Numbered from the stretch's first letter, positions 32,740-42,662 are shown. The stretch: 64,000 nucleotides of DNA from JAYQKL01 sp049889415 (GCA_049889415.1 JBMHDL010000010.1:1-64000), one strand, 5' to 3'. The notes: generated by a model from the sequence alone, not told the origin. Program-made: numbers and translations.

Positions 32740-35046
32740 TTACTTTTCCGTCGCCCGGAAGACACCGTCCCAGTCCGCTACCGGTGGTGAAGTCTCAAAT
32801 ACGTCAATACGGTCGCGGTAAAGCTTATAACAGTCGGCAAGCTCAGGACAGATTTTTTCACCTTCGTCGAGGTGTTCCAGAGCTGCTGCCCAATCTTGTG
32901 ACCGGTAAGCAGCAAGCATGGCCTCATGCCGTGTTGAAATCGACCTAAACGTCTCGCTGTCGGCATGTGTTGCATCACCCAGCAGAGCATAAATATGCTC
33001 CGGGTGCTCTTTGCCTTTGAGTGATATCAGGTCCATTTCAAGGAAAGCCAGATCAGACGCTTCATTCCTGGTTTCCGCTCCAACAAGAATGGTCGTGCCG
33101 TAATTTTTGGTCTGTCCCTCCAGACGTGAGGCGATGTTGACCGGGTCTCCCATGACAGAGTAATTGAACCTTTGGGTTGAGCCAACATTTCCGACCAGAC
33201 AGGCACCTGTATTCAGGCCGATACCGATCCTCAGCTCATCGTCCCACATGCCGTCAAGTTCCGGGTCATCCGCCAATTCCGAGTTCAGACGCGAAAGGCT
33301 GTCGCGCATCTTGAGTGCGGCGAGACAGGCAAGACGTGGATGATCTTCCACCTGTGTGGGCGCATTCCAAAAGGCCATGATGCAATCCCCGATATATTTG
33401 TCAATCGTACCGGACTTATCCTGGATAGACTGCGAAAAATCCGTTAGGAAACGGTTAATGATATGGGTCAGCAGATGCGGATGATCCTTGAACCGCTCTG
33501 AAATATTCGTGAACCCCCGAATATCTGAAAACATCACCGTTACGGGCTTCACTTCTCCGCCAAGTTGCAAGGCATCGGGTTCCTGGGCTATCTGCTCGAC
33601 AAGTTCGGGTGACAGATATTGTCCGAAAGCCAATCTGACCTCGCGGCGTTCCCGCTCCGTGCCAAGATAGTTCAGGAATCCGGCCAGCAGGAAGCTCGCG
33701 GTTATGGCCATGGACGGCAAGACCGGGTCAAGCAGGTGCAGGTGCTGACTGAATGCCCACCATGAGGTGTAGAGCAATGCCCCGATGCCGCAGGCCAAGA
33801 CCATAATAGCGCGGGTGATGCCGAAACGCGCTGCAAGAAAAATCAGGGTTATACCGAAAATCAGCGTTGACAGGGGTTCCAGAGTTTGCAGCCAAAGCGG
33901 TCGACGCAGAAAGACACCGTCAAGGATCTGCTGGACCGCCTGTATATGTATTTGCACCCCGGCCATGACCGGATCAATGGGTGTGGCTCTGAGGTCTTTC
34001 AGACCCGCTGCGGACGTACCGATAAAGGCAATACGGCCGGCGATGCGGGCCGGGTCAAAACCGGGGGACAGGATTTCCCAGGCCGAAATTTTCTCAATAC
34101 TCTCTGACGGGGCGTAGTAAAGCCGCATCGATCCGTCAGATTCAAGCGGTACAATGAAGGTGCCGACCTTCATGCGTGACAGGCCAAGGCCGGATGTGTA
34201 ACTGGCTTCGCCGCGCACATCTGACGCTTTCAGGGCGATCGAACCGGCGCCTTGGGCAACCCTCAGCGCTTCAATGCCGAGGCTCGGATAAAGGGTGTCG
34301 GCACCGCGCAGCAGTAGGGGGGTCCGGCGGATAATCCCGTCCGGATCCAGCTGGGCGTTTATCGTGCCTTGGGCGATCGCCGCATTTTGCAGTACTTCAG
34401 TGTTGAAGATGGCGGCAGCGGAATTCGGGATTGGCGCAAGCGGGTCCGCCATATCCGCTTCCTTGCCCTGTGTGAGGCCGGATGTGCGGATGGCAAAGCC
34501 GACTTTAGGGTCCGGCAGGCTTTTGCCTTCCCGGTTAAGCATAATTGCCACGACTGTCGGGGTTTGAGCCAAAATCTCGGCAAACCGGTCATCAGGGTTT
34601 TCAACATCCTTCTTCAGGGTTCCCGTCAGGGTTGACCAGGCCTCCGCGTCAAGGTCTTTGCGAAGGGTTTCCCAAACCGGCAGAATGGCGTCGGGGCCAT
34701 TACGGTCAGCTTCCGGAAACAGAACATCCAAAGCTATGGCGGCAGCGCCGCTTTGGGTTGCGGTGATAATGATGTCGGCAAAAATATTACGCGGCCATGG
34801 AAATTGCCCAATTTTCTCTAGGCTGGTTTCGTCAATATCGACAAACACAACTGGACTGTCAGACACCATACGCGGCTGCCAACGGTTATATTGATCAAAG
34901 ACCCGATTTTGCAGGGCTTCCACGAGCGGTGGCCGGCTCAACAGGGCGTAAACACAAAGCACTAATAAAACGGCCGGCAAAATGACCGGAAAACCCTTGT
35001 GGAAACGAAGCGACGATAGGAACTTTGAAAAACGCATACGGGTCAA
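32740..35046 (-). CDS. CHASE2-domain class III adenylate cyclase
   Basis: 768 residues. An N-terminal helix (about 20-38) is followed by an extracytoplasmic CHASE2 sensor (about 40-330; FVDIDETSLEKIGQFPWPR, IAFIGTSAAGLKDLRATP), three further helices (about 340-440) and the cyclase domain (about 495-690). The metal aspartates are in VMFSDIRGFTNISERF and YIGDCIMAFWNAP. The purine-selecting Lys lies in IDKYIGD, and RFNYSVMGDPVNIASRLE completes the active site. The C-terminal 70 residues (AAYRSQDWAAALEHLDEGE) look TPR-like. It senses an envelope signal and makes cAMP. Confidence 0.92.
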   Translation of the reverse strand: MTRMRFSKFLSSLRFHKGFPVILPAVLLVLCVYALLSRPPLVEALQNRVFDQYNRWQPRMVSDSPVVFVDIDETSLEKIGQFPWPRNIFADIIITATQSGAAAIALDVLFPEADRNGPDAILPVWETLRKDLDAEAWSTLTGTLKKDVENPDDRFAEILAQTPTVVAIMLNREGKSLPDPKVGFAIRTSGLTQGKEADMADPLAPIPNSAAAIFNTEVLQNAAIAQGTINAQLDPDGIIRRTPLLLRGADTLYPSLGIEALRVAQGAGSIALKASDVRGEASYTSGLGLSRMKVGTFIVPLESDGSMRLYYAPSESIEKISAWEILSPGFDPARIAGRIAFIGTSAAGLKDLRATPIDPVMAGVQIHIQAVQQILDGVFLRRPLWLQTLEPLSTLIFGITLIFLAARFGITRAIMVLACGIGALLYTSWWAFSQHLHLLDPVLPSMAITASFLLAGFLNYLGTERERREVRLAFGQYLSPELVEQIAQEPDALQLGGEVKPVTVMFSDIRGFTNISERFKDHPHLLTHIINRFLTDFSQSIQDKSGTIDKYIGDCIMAFWNAPTQVEDHPRLACLAALKMRDSLSRLNSELADDPELDGMWDDELRIGIGLNTGACLVGNVGSTQRFNYSVMGDPVNIASRLEGQTKNYGTTILVGAETRNEASDLAFLEMDLISLKGKEHPEHIYALLGDATHADSETFRSISTRHEAMLAAYRSQDWAAALEHLDEGEKICPELADCYKLYRDRIDVFETSPPVADWDGVFRATEK

Positions 35047-35121
35047 GTCTCATTAATTGGACCAGTTGTAAGATTAAGAGAAAAACTGCGGTGAAGCAAA
35101 CCCTGTGGTCGAGAGCGCCGT

Positions 35122-35943
35122 TTAATCATCCCAGGGATGCCTTTTTTGCCGCTGGTTTGGCCGTTCCCGAGGGGGTTGAGTGTCAGTTTCGCGACGAACC
35201 ATGCTGGGGATATGGGATTTGCTGTGGACGGATTTGACGACATGGAAAGGCTTGCTGTTGGCGGCGGCGAACAGATTGACACCTGGTTTTTTGAAAAAGG
35301 AGATGAGGGCCATGCCAGCCAGAAACCCGCCAATATGGGCGACATAGGCAACACCGGACCCGGATTGACCAAGATTAAGGAATTGCAAACCAATCCAGAC
35401 CGACAGCACCAGAAAAGCGGGAATATTGACGACCCGGAAGAATATGAAAAACCCGACCAGGCATTGGATGTTGGCACGCGGATAGAGCATCAAATAGGCG
35501 CCCAACATGCCGGCAATGGCGCCTGACGCCCCAATCATCGGAATATCGGATTGCGGGTCCACTAAAGATTGGGCCAGAGCCGCTGCTGTTCCGCAAACAA
35601 GGTACAGGGCGATATAGCGTCCCCGTGTCCCGACGGCATCCTCCACATTATCCCCAAAAATCCATAAATACAGCATGTTGCCAGCAAAATGCATAAACCC
35701 GCCATGCATGAACATGGAGGTCAGAACGGTCCAACTTGCCGGAATGCGGTCTAGGCCTTGGGATAAGGGCTCACCGCCGAGAAGCGCAGACGGTGTGACC
35801 CCATAGGACAGGATTGCTTCGCGACCGCCTTCTCCAAGGCCGAGTTGCCACATAAACACCATGGCGCATAAGGCAATGATCGCCCAGGTAACATAGGGTT
35901 TGGCTTTGGTCGGGTTTTCATCTCTGAGTGGAAAAAAGAACAT
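35122..35943 (-). CDS. Rhomboid-family intramembrane serine protease
   Basis: 273 residues with six or so membrane helices. The loop MFMHGGFMHFAGNMLYLWIF carries the HxxxN-type motif, the catalytic serine is in IGASGAIAGMLG (about residue 136) and the catalytic histidine in VAHIGGFLAGM (about 203). The C-terminal 60 residues are basic and Pro/Arg/Gln-rich, cytoplasmic and probably disordered. It cleaves membrane proteins within or near their helices; the substrate is unknown. It is last in the minus-strand run from 44496, 10 bases after an M16 gene. Confidence 0.92.
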   Translation of the reverse strand: MFFFPLRDENPTKAKPYVTWAIIALCAMVFMWQLGLGEGGREAILSYGVTPSALLGGEPLSQGLDRIPASWTVLTSMFMHGGFMHFAGNMLYLWIFGDNVEDAVGTRGRYIALYLVCGTAAALAQSLVDPQSDIPMIGASGAIAGMLGAYLMLYPRANIQCLVGFFIFFRVVNIPAFLVLSVWIGLQFLNLGQSGSGVAYVAHIGGFLAGMALISFFKKPGVNLFAAANSKPFHVVKSVHSKSHIPSMVRRETDTQPPRERPNQRQKRHPWDD

Positions 35944-35953
35944 CGGTTATCGT

Positions 35954-37297
35954 CTAGTCAGCCTCTTTTTCCGCTGCCCTGGAAATGATGCTGATCACAA
36001 GCTGATCTTCGTTCAGCAGCCGACGGGCTACGGCCTGAATCTGTTCCGGTGTGACCTTGTTGATCAGATTATTGCGCCGATGAATATACGCGCTGTCAAA
36101 ACCGATCAATTGGGTGCCGTGCAATTGACCTGCAATTTTTTGTGCACTGTCAAACCGCATAAGGTAAACGCCTGTCAGATAGGATTTGGCGGCGTCAAGT
36201 TCGGCATCTGTTACGGGTGTTTCTTTGATGCGTTTGATCTCCTGTTTCAGCAGGGCCAAGGCCGTTGCCGTGTTGTCGGGTGCGGTCGCAATATTGCCAC
36301 GCCAGATGCTGGCATTTTGATAATTGCTCAACCCGGCGTAAACGCCATAGGCCAGCCCTCTTTTTTCCCTGATTTCCTCCATCAGTCGGGAGGAAAACCC
36401 ACCTCCGGCCAGAATGTAATTCATCACATAAGCGGGAAAAAAATCAGGGTCTTGATACGCAATCCCTTGCAGGCCGAACAGAATTTCCGCCTGCGGGGTC
36501 GGGTAGTCAATCAGCGCGGTGCGGCCATCGGGCTTTATCTTTACGTCTGCGATGGTCGGCAAGTCCGACTGCGCCGGCAGGCCCTTGAACGTCTGTTCGA
36601 CGGCCGCTTCAGCCTCAGCAGCACTCATATGCCCGACAATGGTCAGGACCAGATTGTCACGCGCCAGATGAGCATGATGGGCTGCGGCGATGTCAGCCTT
36701 GCTGAAAGCTTTCAGGTTTTCGATGGATCCGGAAACAGGCCGGGATAAGGGATGGCCGGCAAAAGCCATTCGCCACCAGTTTTCACCGTTAAGCACCCGT
36801 GGATTGCCGAGTGCACTCCTGCGGCCATTGATCAGGGTCGTACGCATCCGTTCAACCGCATCCGCATCGAAGCGAGGCTGCTGCAGGGCGAGTTTGAGCA
36901 GGTGGAAGGCCTCGTCCTTATGTGTGGTTAGACATTGCAAGGTGCTGGAAACGCCCTCCAAATCAGTGCCGAAGCTCAATCTGACGGCTTTTTCCGCAAG
37001 TGCGGCCTTAAATCTGCGCGCCGAATAAGGGCCTGCACCCTCATCCAAAAGGCTGGCCATGAGGCGTGTCACGCCATTGGTGGCGTCGGTTTCGGTTATC
37101 GCTCCCCCGCGCCAGGTCATCCGTACAGTGATTACCGGCAGGCTTTTATCTTCGACAAACCAGAATTTGATGCCGCTTTTCGTCGTCACGTTCTGTACGG
37201 TCAAATCAATGGCCCGGTCAATGGCCCGGTCAATGGCCCGTGCAGGAAGAACCAGCATTGAGATCAGGCAAATTTGCAGCAACAGGCGGGCAATCAT
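35954..37297 (-). CDS. M16-family peptidase homologue, inactive partner subunit
   Basis: 447 residues. A signal peptide (LLLQICLISMLVLPARA) is followed at once by a triple AIDR repeat, then an M16 fold. The metal-binding HxxEH is absent: the equivalent region reads TNGVTRLMASLLDEGAG. The substrate-clamping C-terminal half is intact (FSSRLMEEIREKRGLAYGVYA). In two-subunit M16 proteases the inactive chain pairs with a catalytic one, and that is encoded just upstream with a 4-base overlap. It is periplasmic. Confidence 0.9.
   Translation of the reverse strand: MIARLLLQICLISMLVLPARAIDRAIDRAIDLTVQNVTTKSGIKFWFVEDKSLPVITVRMTWRGGAITETDATNGVTRLMASLLDEGAGPYSARRFKAALAEKAVRLSFGTDLEGVSSTLQCLTTHKDEAFHLLKLALQQPRFDADAVERMRTTLINGRRSALGNPRVLNGENWWRMAFAGHPLSRPVSGSIENLKAFSKADIAAAHHAHLARDNLVLTIVGHMSAAEAEAAVEQTFKGLPAQSDLPTIADVKIKPDGRTALIDYPTPQAEILFGLQGIAYQDPDFFPAYVMNYILAGGGFSSRLMEEIREKRGLAYGVYAGLSNYQNASIWRGNIATAPDNTATALALLKQEIKRIKETPVTDAELDAAKSYLTGVYLMRFDSAQKIAGQLHGTQLIGFDSAYIHRRNNLINKVTPEQIQAVARRLLNEDQLVISIISRAAEKEAD
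37206..37240. repeat. 12-base in-frame tandem repeat (about 3 copies)
   Basis: TCAATGGCCCGG is repeated three times in a row within the M16 partner gene, encoding AIDR repeats right after the signal peptide on the minus strand. The copies are nearly identical, which suggests recent slippage. Confidence 0.9.
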
Positions 37298-38724
37298 GGC
37301 GTTTCCTCCTGTTCCGGTAGCAAAAGACCCGTCACACTCTGGTCGGCATTGAAATAGGTCCGCGCCACCCGCATCACATCGTGTTCCTTGACGGCCTCAA
37401 CACTGCGTACCCAGGCCTCGATATAATCCGGCGTATGCCCGTAAACCAATGCGGTCCCGAAGACACGTGCCATCATATATTGGCTGTCCTGTGCATAGAT
37501 ATAGTCAGACAGCAGGCCCGTTTTGGCGCGTTGCAGTTCAGCGGCCGTTACGGGTTCCGTCCTGAGCCGATCCAATGTCTGCGTAAGCGTGTCTTCAATT
37601 TCGGTTATTGATGATGTGTTATGCGGGGTGATGCGCAGACTTATATAGCCGTCATCAATGCCTTCGGTATCCGCATAGGCGCTAACATGAGTGGCAAGTT
37701 GCCTGTCTTCGACAAGGTTTTCATACATACGGCCCATAGTGCCGCTGCTCAAAATTTCGGTGAGCACGTCCAATGCCGCGACATCCTCAGCCCGGCTGGT
37801 TTTATCAACCGGCAGGAACAGTTGGTAATAGCGGGACCATTGGGTCTGTAAAGTCCGTGGATCACGCTGCTCCAGACGAACAGGGGCGGTGAGTTTCCTG
37901 ATGCCCGGTCGGGCGTCACGCGGCCTGTTTTGCGCCGGGATCGGGCCATAATAACGTTTTGCAAGCTGTTTGACCTGAGGCATGTCGGCATCCCCGACCA
38001 CAACCAAAATCGCATTGTCGGGGGCATAGAAACGGTCATAAAACGCCTCAGCATCAGTCAGAGTCAAGGCTTCGATTTCCTCGCGCCAGCCAATGACCGG
38101 GATGCCATAAGGGTGATCGCCATATAAGGCCTTGTTCATGCGCTCATCGAGTAGGGCGGCAGGGTTGGTATCCGTGCGCACTGACCGCTCCTCCAAAACG
38201 ACATCCCGTTCCGCCAAAATCAGGTCTTGTGACAGGGCCAGATTGCGCATCCGGTCAGCTTCCATCGCCATTACCGTTTCGAGTTGGTCAGCGGCGATGC
38301 GCTGGAAATAAGCCGTATAATCATAGGAGGTGAAGGCATTGTCACTGCCGCCAAGCGCCGCCACACGCTTTGAAAACTCTCCCGGGGGCACGCTCGGTGT
38401 GCCTTTGAACATCAGATGTTCGAAATAATGTGCAATCCCGGATTTCCCCTTGGGTTCATCGGCTGCCCCGACCTTGTACCAGACCATATGGGTGACAACC
38501 GGGGCGCGTCTGTTTGTCAGCACAAAAATCTGCATGCCATTGTCCAGACTGGCCATTTCCCAAGTAGGGGAAATGGCCGGCAGAGCACCGGTTTTCACAA
38601 CATCGCGCGTGGGCATAAGAAACGTGACGGCAAGCGCGGCAACAATCAGCAGCGCCGCCATAACAGGAAACACAAATATGCCGGGTTGATGCGGGGAGCG
38701 CCGGCCTGCGTGTTTTTGGTCCAT
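37294..38724 (-). CDS. M16-family zinc metallopeptidase, catalytic subunit
   Basis: 476 residues. An N-terminal membrane anchor or signal (FVFPVMAALLIVAALAVTFL) precedes the M16 core. The inverted zinc motif HYFEH is in KSGIAHYFEHLMFKGTP (about residues 95-100), and the third ligand Glu is expected in the DVVLEERSVRTD region. The C-terminal half has GTMGRMYENLVEDRQLATHV. It forms a heterodimer with the next gene product and degrades peptides in the periplasm. It starts 7 bases after the DUF3035 gene. Confidence 0.93.
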   Translation of the reverse strand: MDQKHAGRRSPHQPGIFVFPVMAALLIVAALAVTFLMPTRDVVKTGALPAISPTWEMASLDNGMQIFVLTNRRAPVVTHMVWYKVGAADEPKGKSGIAHYFEHLMFKGTPSVPPGEFSKRVAALGGSDNAFTSYDYTAYFQRIAADQLETVMAMEADRMRNLALSQDLILAERDVVLEERSVRTDTNPAALLDERMNKALYGDHPYGIPVIGWREEIEALTLTDAEAFYDRFYAPDNAILVVVGDADMPQVKQLAKRYYGPIPAQNRPRDARPGIRKLTAPVRLEQRDPRTLQTQWSRYYQLFLPVDKTSRAEDVAALDVLTEILSSGTMGRMYENLVEDRQLATHVSAYADTEGIDDGYISLRITPHNTSSITEIEDTLTQTLDRLRTEPVTAAELQRAKTGLLSDYIYAQDSQYMMARVFGTALVYGHTPDYIEAWVRSVEAVKEHDVMRVARTYFNADQSVTGLLLPEQEETP

Positions 38725-38731
38725 TCAGGAA

Positions 38732-39298
38732 TTATTCGCCGAGATTGGCATCAAGGGTCGACCACTCGCCTGAAATAAGTTCAGACTCGCCCTGATTTGG
38801 CTTTTTGCCCTGCTTTTTGTTTTCTTCCAACCTTTTAGCTTCCGCTTCAGGGTTAATGATTTGTGATTTCGGCAATTCCTCACCGAACAGAAGGTTTTCG
38901 ACAAAGGTTGTCTCTTTACGGATTGTTGTTTTGCCGTCTGTTTCAATTTGCTCTCGGATATCATTGCTGCTGGATGTCGCATCTGCCTTGGCGAGCAGCA
39001 TTTGTTCACCGGCGGACACTGTTGTACCGGCGGATGTTTGTGCGCCGGACAGAATTTCCCTGGCTTGTTCACGTGGTGCACGTATGTCGCGGACTTCCCC
39101 AGTTGTGGTCGGGGGGCGCAAAGAATAATCCGGCGGCAGGATTAAGGGCGCCTTGGTGACGACGGCGAATTCATCCGGAGCGTTTTTGCCGTAGCCGAAT
39201 GTGTCGCTGATATCATCTCCGCAGGCGGTCAGCATAACCGCACCGGCTGACATAAGTACAAAGTTTTTAAGGGTTTTTTTGTGGTGAGACATGCCCAT
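38732..39298 (-). CDS. DUF3035-family lipoprotein
   Basis: 188 residues with a lipoprotein signal ending AVMLTAC (Cys about residue 26). The family pattern TKAPLILPPDYSLRPP follows, then a charged, low-complexity C-terminal half. GAAGG lies 4 bases before the ATG at 39298; an in-frame ATG at 39292 is less well placed. DUF3035 lipoproteins sit beside lspA and M16 peptidase genes in many alphaproteobacteria, as here. They may be involved in envelope maturation, but the function is not established. Confidence 0.9.
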   Translation of the reverse strand: MGMSHHKKTLKNFVLMSAGAVMLTACGDDISDTFGYGKNAPDEFAVVTKAPLILPPDYSLRPPTTTGEVRDIRAPREQAREILSGAQTSAGTTVSAGEQMLLAKADATSSSNDIREQIETDGKTTIRKETTFVENLLFGEELPKSQIINPEAEAKRLEENKKQGKKPNQGESELISGEWSTLDANLGE

Positions 39299-39316
39299 GT
39301 GACCTTCGGAATCCTT

Positions 39317-39838
39317 TTATGTTTCGACAGCTTCATCCTTTTGCATAAAGCTGTCAATCAAAACTAATATGCAGCCTAATGTAATCCAAATGTCAGCAAG
39401 ATTAAAGACATACCAGTAATAATCACGATAATGCAGACTGATGAAATCAACCACGGCGCCGTGCACGATGCGGTCTATGACATTGCCAAACGCACCGCCG
39501 ATAATCAGCGCCGTGCCGAATGCGCCCGCTTTGGTTTTTGCCTCGCCCAGCATCCAGATGAAAAACAGGCAGATGAGGAGCGTGACTCCCACCATCACCA
39601 ACTGTCCGATGCTGCCATTGCCGCTGAAAATCCCATAGCTGATGCCGGTGTTCCAGATCAGAACAAAATCAAGAAATCCAGTTATCGGCACACGCGACTT
39701 GGCGGCGGGGCTGAAAAGAATCAGCCATTTGCTGAGCTGGTCGAGAAGGAAAGCCAGAAGCAATATCGGCAAGGCCCGCCTGGGCGGCCCGGGTTGATGG
39801 AAGGCAGCGTATGATTTCCTAAGCCTGCTTGCCATCAA
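39317..39838 (-). CDS. lspA: Lipoprotein signal peptidase (signal peptidase II)
   Basis: 173 residues with four membrane helices. The two catalytic aspartates lie in FGNVIDRIVHGAVVDFI (about residues 115-131) and FNLADIWITLG (about 143-153). It removes signal peptides from lipid-modified prolipoproteins such as the DUF3035 lipoprotein encoded next and the secretin. The start overlaps the end of ileS by 20 bases, the classic ileS-lspA arrangement. Confidence 0.95.
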   Translation of the reverse strand: MMASRLRKSYAAFHQPGPPRRALPILLLAFLLDQLSKWLILFSPAAKSRVPITGFLDFVLIWNTGISYGIFSGNGSIGQLVMVGVTLLICLFFIWMLGEAKTKAGAFGTALIIGGAFGNVIDRIVHGAVVDFISLHYRDYYWYVFNLADIWITLGCILVLIDSFMQKDEAVET

Positions 39839-42650
39839 ATTCCTTTACGGCCTCCGCATCGCGCAATGTCAGGTCCGGATAATCAGCATCCGTACCGACC
39901 TCAGGCAGGATCTTCCAGGAGCGTTGACATTTGCTCCCCTCCGCAAGGGCCGGCTGAACTCCGACACCGGCAACATCATCAAGGGTAAAGCAGGCATCAG
40001 GTACCGGCCCCGGGTGAATCGTCATTTGGGAGGTGATGCAGATGTCGGCCATGTTCTGGGCTTCCACCAGGGCGCGCAGTGCATCATCTTTAATATAAAC
40101 CACCGGCGCGGCTTCGAGGCTTGAGCCGATACGTTTTTCGCGGCGTTCAATCTCCAGCGCCCCGGTGACGACCTTTCTGACCGCCTTGATGTCGTCCCAA
40201 CGTCGTTCCAGCTCAGGATCCGTCCATGAAGCCGGCACATCAGGGAATTGGCGCAAATGAACCGATCTGTTTTCAGCACCGAAGCGCGACTGCCAAATCT
40301 CCTCCATGGTGAAGCACAGCATGGGCGCGAGCCAGGCCGTCAGGCAGGCAAATGTCTCATCCATGACCGTCCGGCAGGCTTTGCGCACGGTGCTGGCGGG
40401 CGAGTCGCAATATAGCGTGTCCTTGCGGATGTCGAAATAAAAGGATGAGAGGTCGAGTGTCATGAAGTTGAACAGTTCCTGGTAAATTCTGCGAAAATCA
40501 AAATCATGATACGCCTTGCGCACGAGTTGATCCATTGCGTGTAGACGATGCAGCATCAGGCGTTCCAGCTCCGGCATCTCATCCACCGCGACACGTTCGG
40601 CCTCAGTGTAGCCATTGAGGTTTCCAAGCATGAAACGGAATGTGTTGCGCATTTTCCGGTAGGCATCGGTGTTGGATTTGATGATCTCCGGCCCGATGCG
40701 CAGGTCTTCGGAGTAATCCGAACTCATGACCCAAAGGCGGATGATGTCGGCGCCGGATTGTTGGATAACCTTGAGCGGGTCGACCACATTGCCGGCTGAT
40801 TTTGACATTTTGCGGCCTTTTTCGTCCATGACAAAGCCGTGCGTGACCACTGCCTTGTAAGGCGCGTGGCCACGTGTGCCGCAGCTTTCAAGCAGGGATG
40901 AGTGGAACCAGCCGCGATGCTGGTCGGAGCCTTCCAGATAGACATCGGCGGGGGACTGCAAATCCTCCCGGTCCTCAAGCACAAAGGCATGGGTTGTGCC
41001 GCTGTCAAACCAGACATCCAGCACATCCATAACCTGTTCATAATCTTCGGCATCATAGGCGTCACCCAGAAAGTCCTGTGCGGGCAGGTCAAACCACGCA
41101 TCTGCACCATTGGTTTTGACGGCCTCAACAATGCGGGCATTGACGTCGGCGTCGCGTAAAATCTCGCCAGTTTCCTTGTGCACAAAAACTGTCAGCGGCA
41201 CACCCCAGCTGCGCTGGCGCGAAATGACCCAATCCGGGCGGCTTTCAATCATGGCGTGAATGCGGTTGCGTCCGGCTTCCGGCACCCAACGCACGGCGTC
41301 GATTTCCCGCAAGGCTGTGGCGCGCAACTCATTGGTGTCCATGGAAATGAACCATTGCGGTGTGTTGCGGAAAATTAACGGAGCGCGGGAACGCCAGCTG
41401 TGCGGGTATTGATGACGCAGCTTGCCTTTGGCCAGCAGGCGGCCACTGTCGACCAGCTGACCAATGACGGCGCCATTGGCGTCCCCCATCTTGCCTTTTT
41501 GGTCAACGACGCATTTGCCGGCAAACAGCGGCACATGGTCAAGATAAATGCCGGCCTCATCCACGGTGAACGGAATTTCCAACCCGTGCTTCAGTCCGAG
41601 CTCAAAGTCATCCTGTCCGTGCCCGGGCGCGATATGGACGAGACCCGTGCCAGTGTCATCGGTGACGAAATCCCCCGGCAAAAGGTTGACTGGGAAATCA
41701 TAGCCATGTTCGGCGAAGGGGTGTTTGCAGGTGATGTCCGCAGGGGATTCGATGTCACACATACGGTGATATGTTTCAACCTCTGCGGCCTGCATCACCT
41801 GCTCGGCAAGGCTGTCGCATAAAACCAGCTTTTCTGTACCGGTGTCATAAAGGCCATAGGTCAAAGAGGGAGAGTAGGCGACGGCACGGTTGGCCGGGAT
41901 GGTCCAGGGTGTTGTCGTCCAAATGACGACGGATGCGCCTTCTGTTCCTTTCGGCCCCTGTGCAATCGGAAATTTAACGAAAATCGTCGGGGAAACATGC
42001 TCCTCATATTCCACTTCCGCCTCGGCCAGGGCGGTTTTTTCAACTGCAGACCACATGACCGGCTTGGAGCCGCGATACAGGCCGCCATTCATGACGAATT
42101 TCTGGAATTCATTGACGATGGCGGCTTCCGCGGCATAGGCCATGGTCGTGTAGGGGTTGTCCCAGTCCCCGACAACGCCGAGGCGCTGGAACTGCTCACT
42201 TTGGATGGCCACCCATTCTTCGGCGAATTTACGGCATTCGGCGCGGAATTCCTTGACCGGAACGGCATCCTTGTCGAGCCCCTTATTGCGGTATTTTTCT
42301 TCAATCTTCCATTCAATCGGCAACCCGTGGCAGTCCCAGCCAGGGACATAGATGGCGTCTTTGCCCATCATTTGCTGCGCCCGCGTTATGACATCCTTGA
42401 GGATTTTGTTCAGCGCGTGGCCAATATGCAAATTACCGTTGGCATAGGGCGGCCCGTCATGCAGGATGAATTTTTCTTTCCCCTTGGCTTCAGCGCGCAG
42501 GGTTTCATAAAGTTTAGTGTCTTGCCAAAATGTCAGTATGTCCGGCTCACGTTTCGGCAGGCCGGCTTTCATCGGGAAATCAGTTCGCGGCAGGTTCAAG
42601 GTGTCCTTGTAATCCCGCCCGTTTTCCGGGGTTTTGGTTGTGTCACTCAT
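39819..42650 (-). CDS. ileS: Isoleucyl-tRNA synthetase
   Basis: 943 residues, full length. The class I signatures are GNLHIGHALNKIL (about residue 71) and KMSKSAGNVVDP (about 613). The editing domain (about 200-400; VIWTTTPWTIPANRA) and anticodon-binding region are present. The usual C-terminal zinc module CxxCW...CxxC is degenerate: it reads KCQRSWKILPEVG with no second Cys pair. It lies 12 bases after ribF and overlaps lspA, the common ribF-ileS-lspA order. Confidence 0.97.
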   Translation of the reverse strand: MSDTTKTPENGRDYKDTLNLPRTDFPMKAGLPKREPDILTFWQDTKLYETLRAEAKGKEKFILHDGPPYANGNLHIGHALNKILKDVITRAQQMMGKDAIYVPGWDCHGLPIEWKIEEKYRNKGLDKDAVPVKEFRAECRKFAEEWVAIQSEQFQRLGVVGDWDNPYTTMAYAAEAAIVNEFQKFVMNGGLYRGSKPVMWSAVEKTALAEAEVEYEEHVSPTIFVKFPIAQGPKGTEGASVVIWTTTPWTIPANRAVAYSPSLTYGLYDTGTEKLVLCDSLAEQVMQAAEVETYHRMCDIESPADITCKHPFAEHGYDFPVNLLPGDFVTDDTGTGLVHIAPGHGQDDFELGLKHGLEIPFTVDEAGIYLDHVPLFAGKCVVDQKGKMGDANGAVIGQLVDSGRLLAKGKLRHQYPHSWRSRAPLIFRNTPQWFISMDTNELRATALREIDAVRWVPEAGRNRIHAMIESRPDWVISRQRSWGVPLTVFVHKETGEILRDADVNARIVEAVKTNGADAWFDLPAQDFLGDAYDAEDYEQVMDVLDVWFDSGTTHAFVLEDREDLQSPADVYLEGSDQHRGWFHSSLLESCGTRGHAPYKAVVTHGFVMDEKGRKMSKSAGNVVDPLKVIQQSGADIIRLWVMSSDYSEDLRIGPEIIKSNTDAYRKMRNTFRFMLGNLNGYTEAERVAVDEMPELERLMLHRLHAMDQLVRKAYHDFDFRRIYQELFNFMTLDLSSFYFDIRKDTLYCDSPASTVRKACRTVMDETFACLTAWLAPMLCFTMEEIWQSRFGAENRSVHLRQFPDVPASWTDPELERRWDDIKAVRKVVTGALEIERREKRIGSSLEAAPVVYIKDDALRALVEAQNMADICITSQMTIHPGPVPDACFTLDDVAGVGVQPALAEGSKCQRSWKILPEVGTDADYPDLTLRDAEAVKEFDGKQA

Positions 42651-42662
42651 GCGCCGTTTGTA

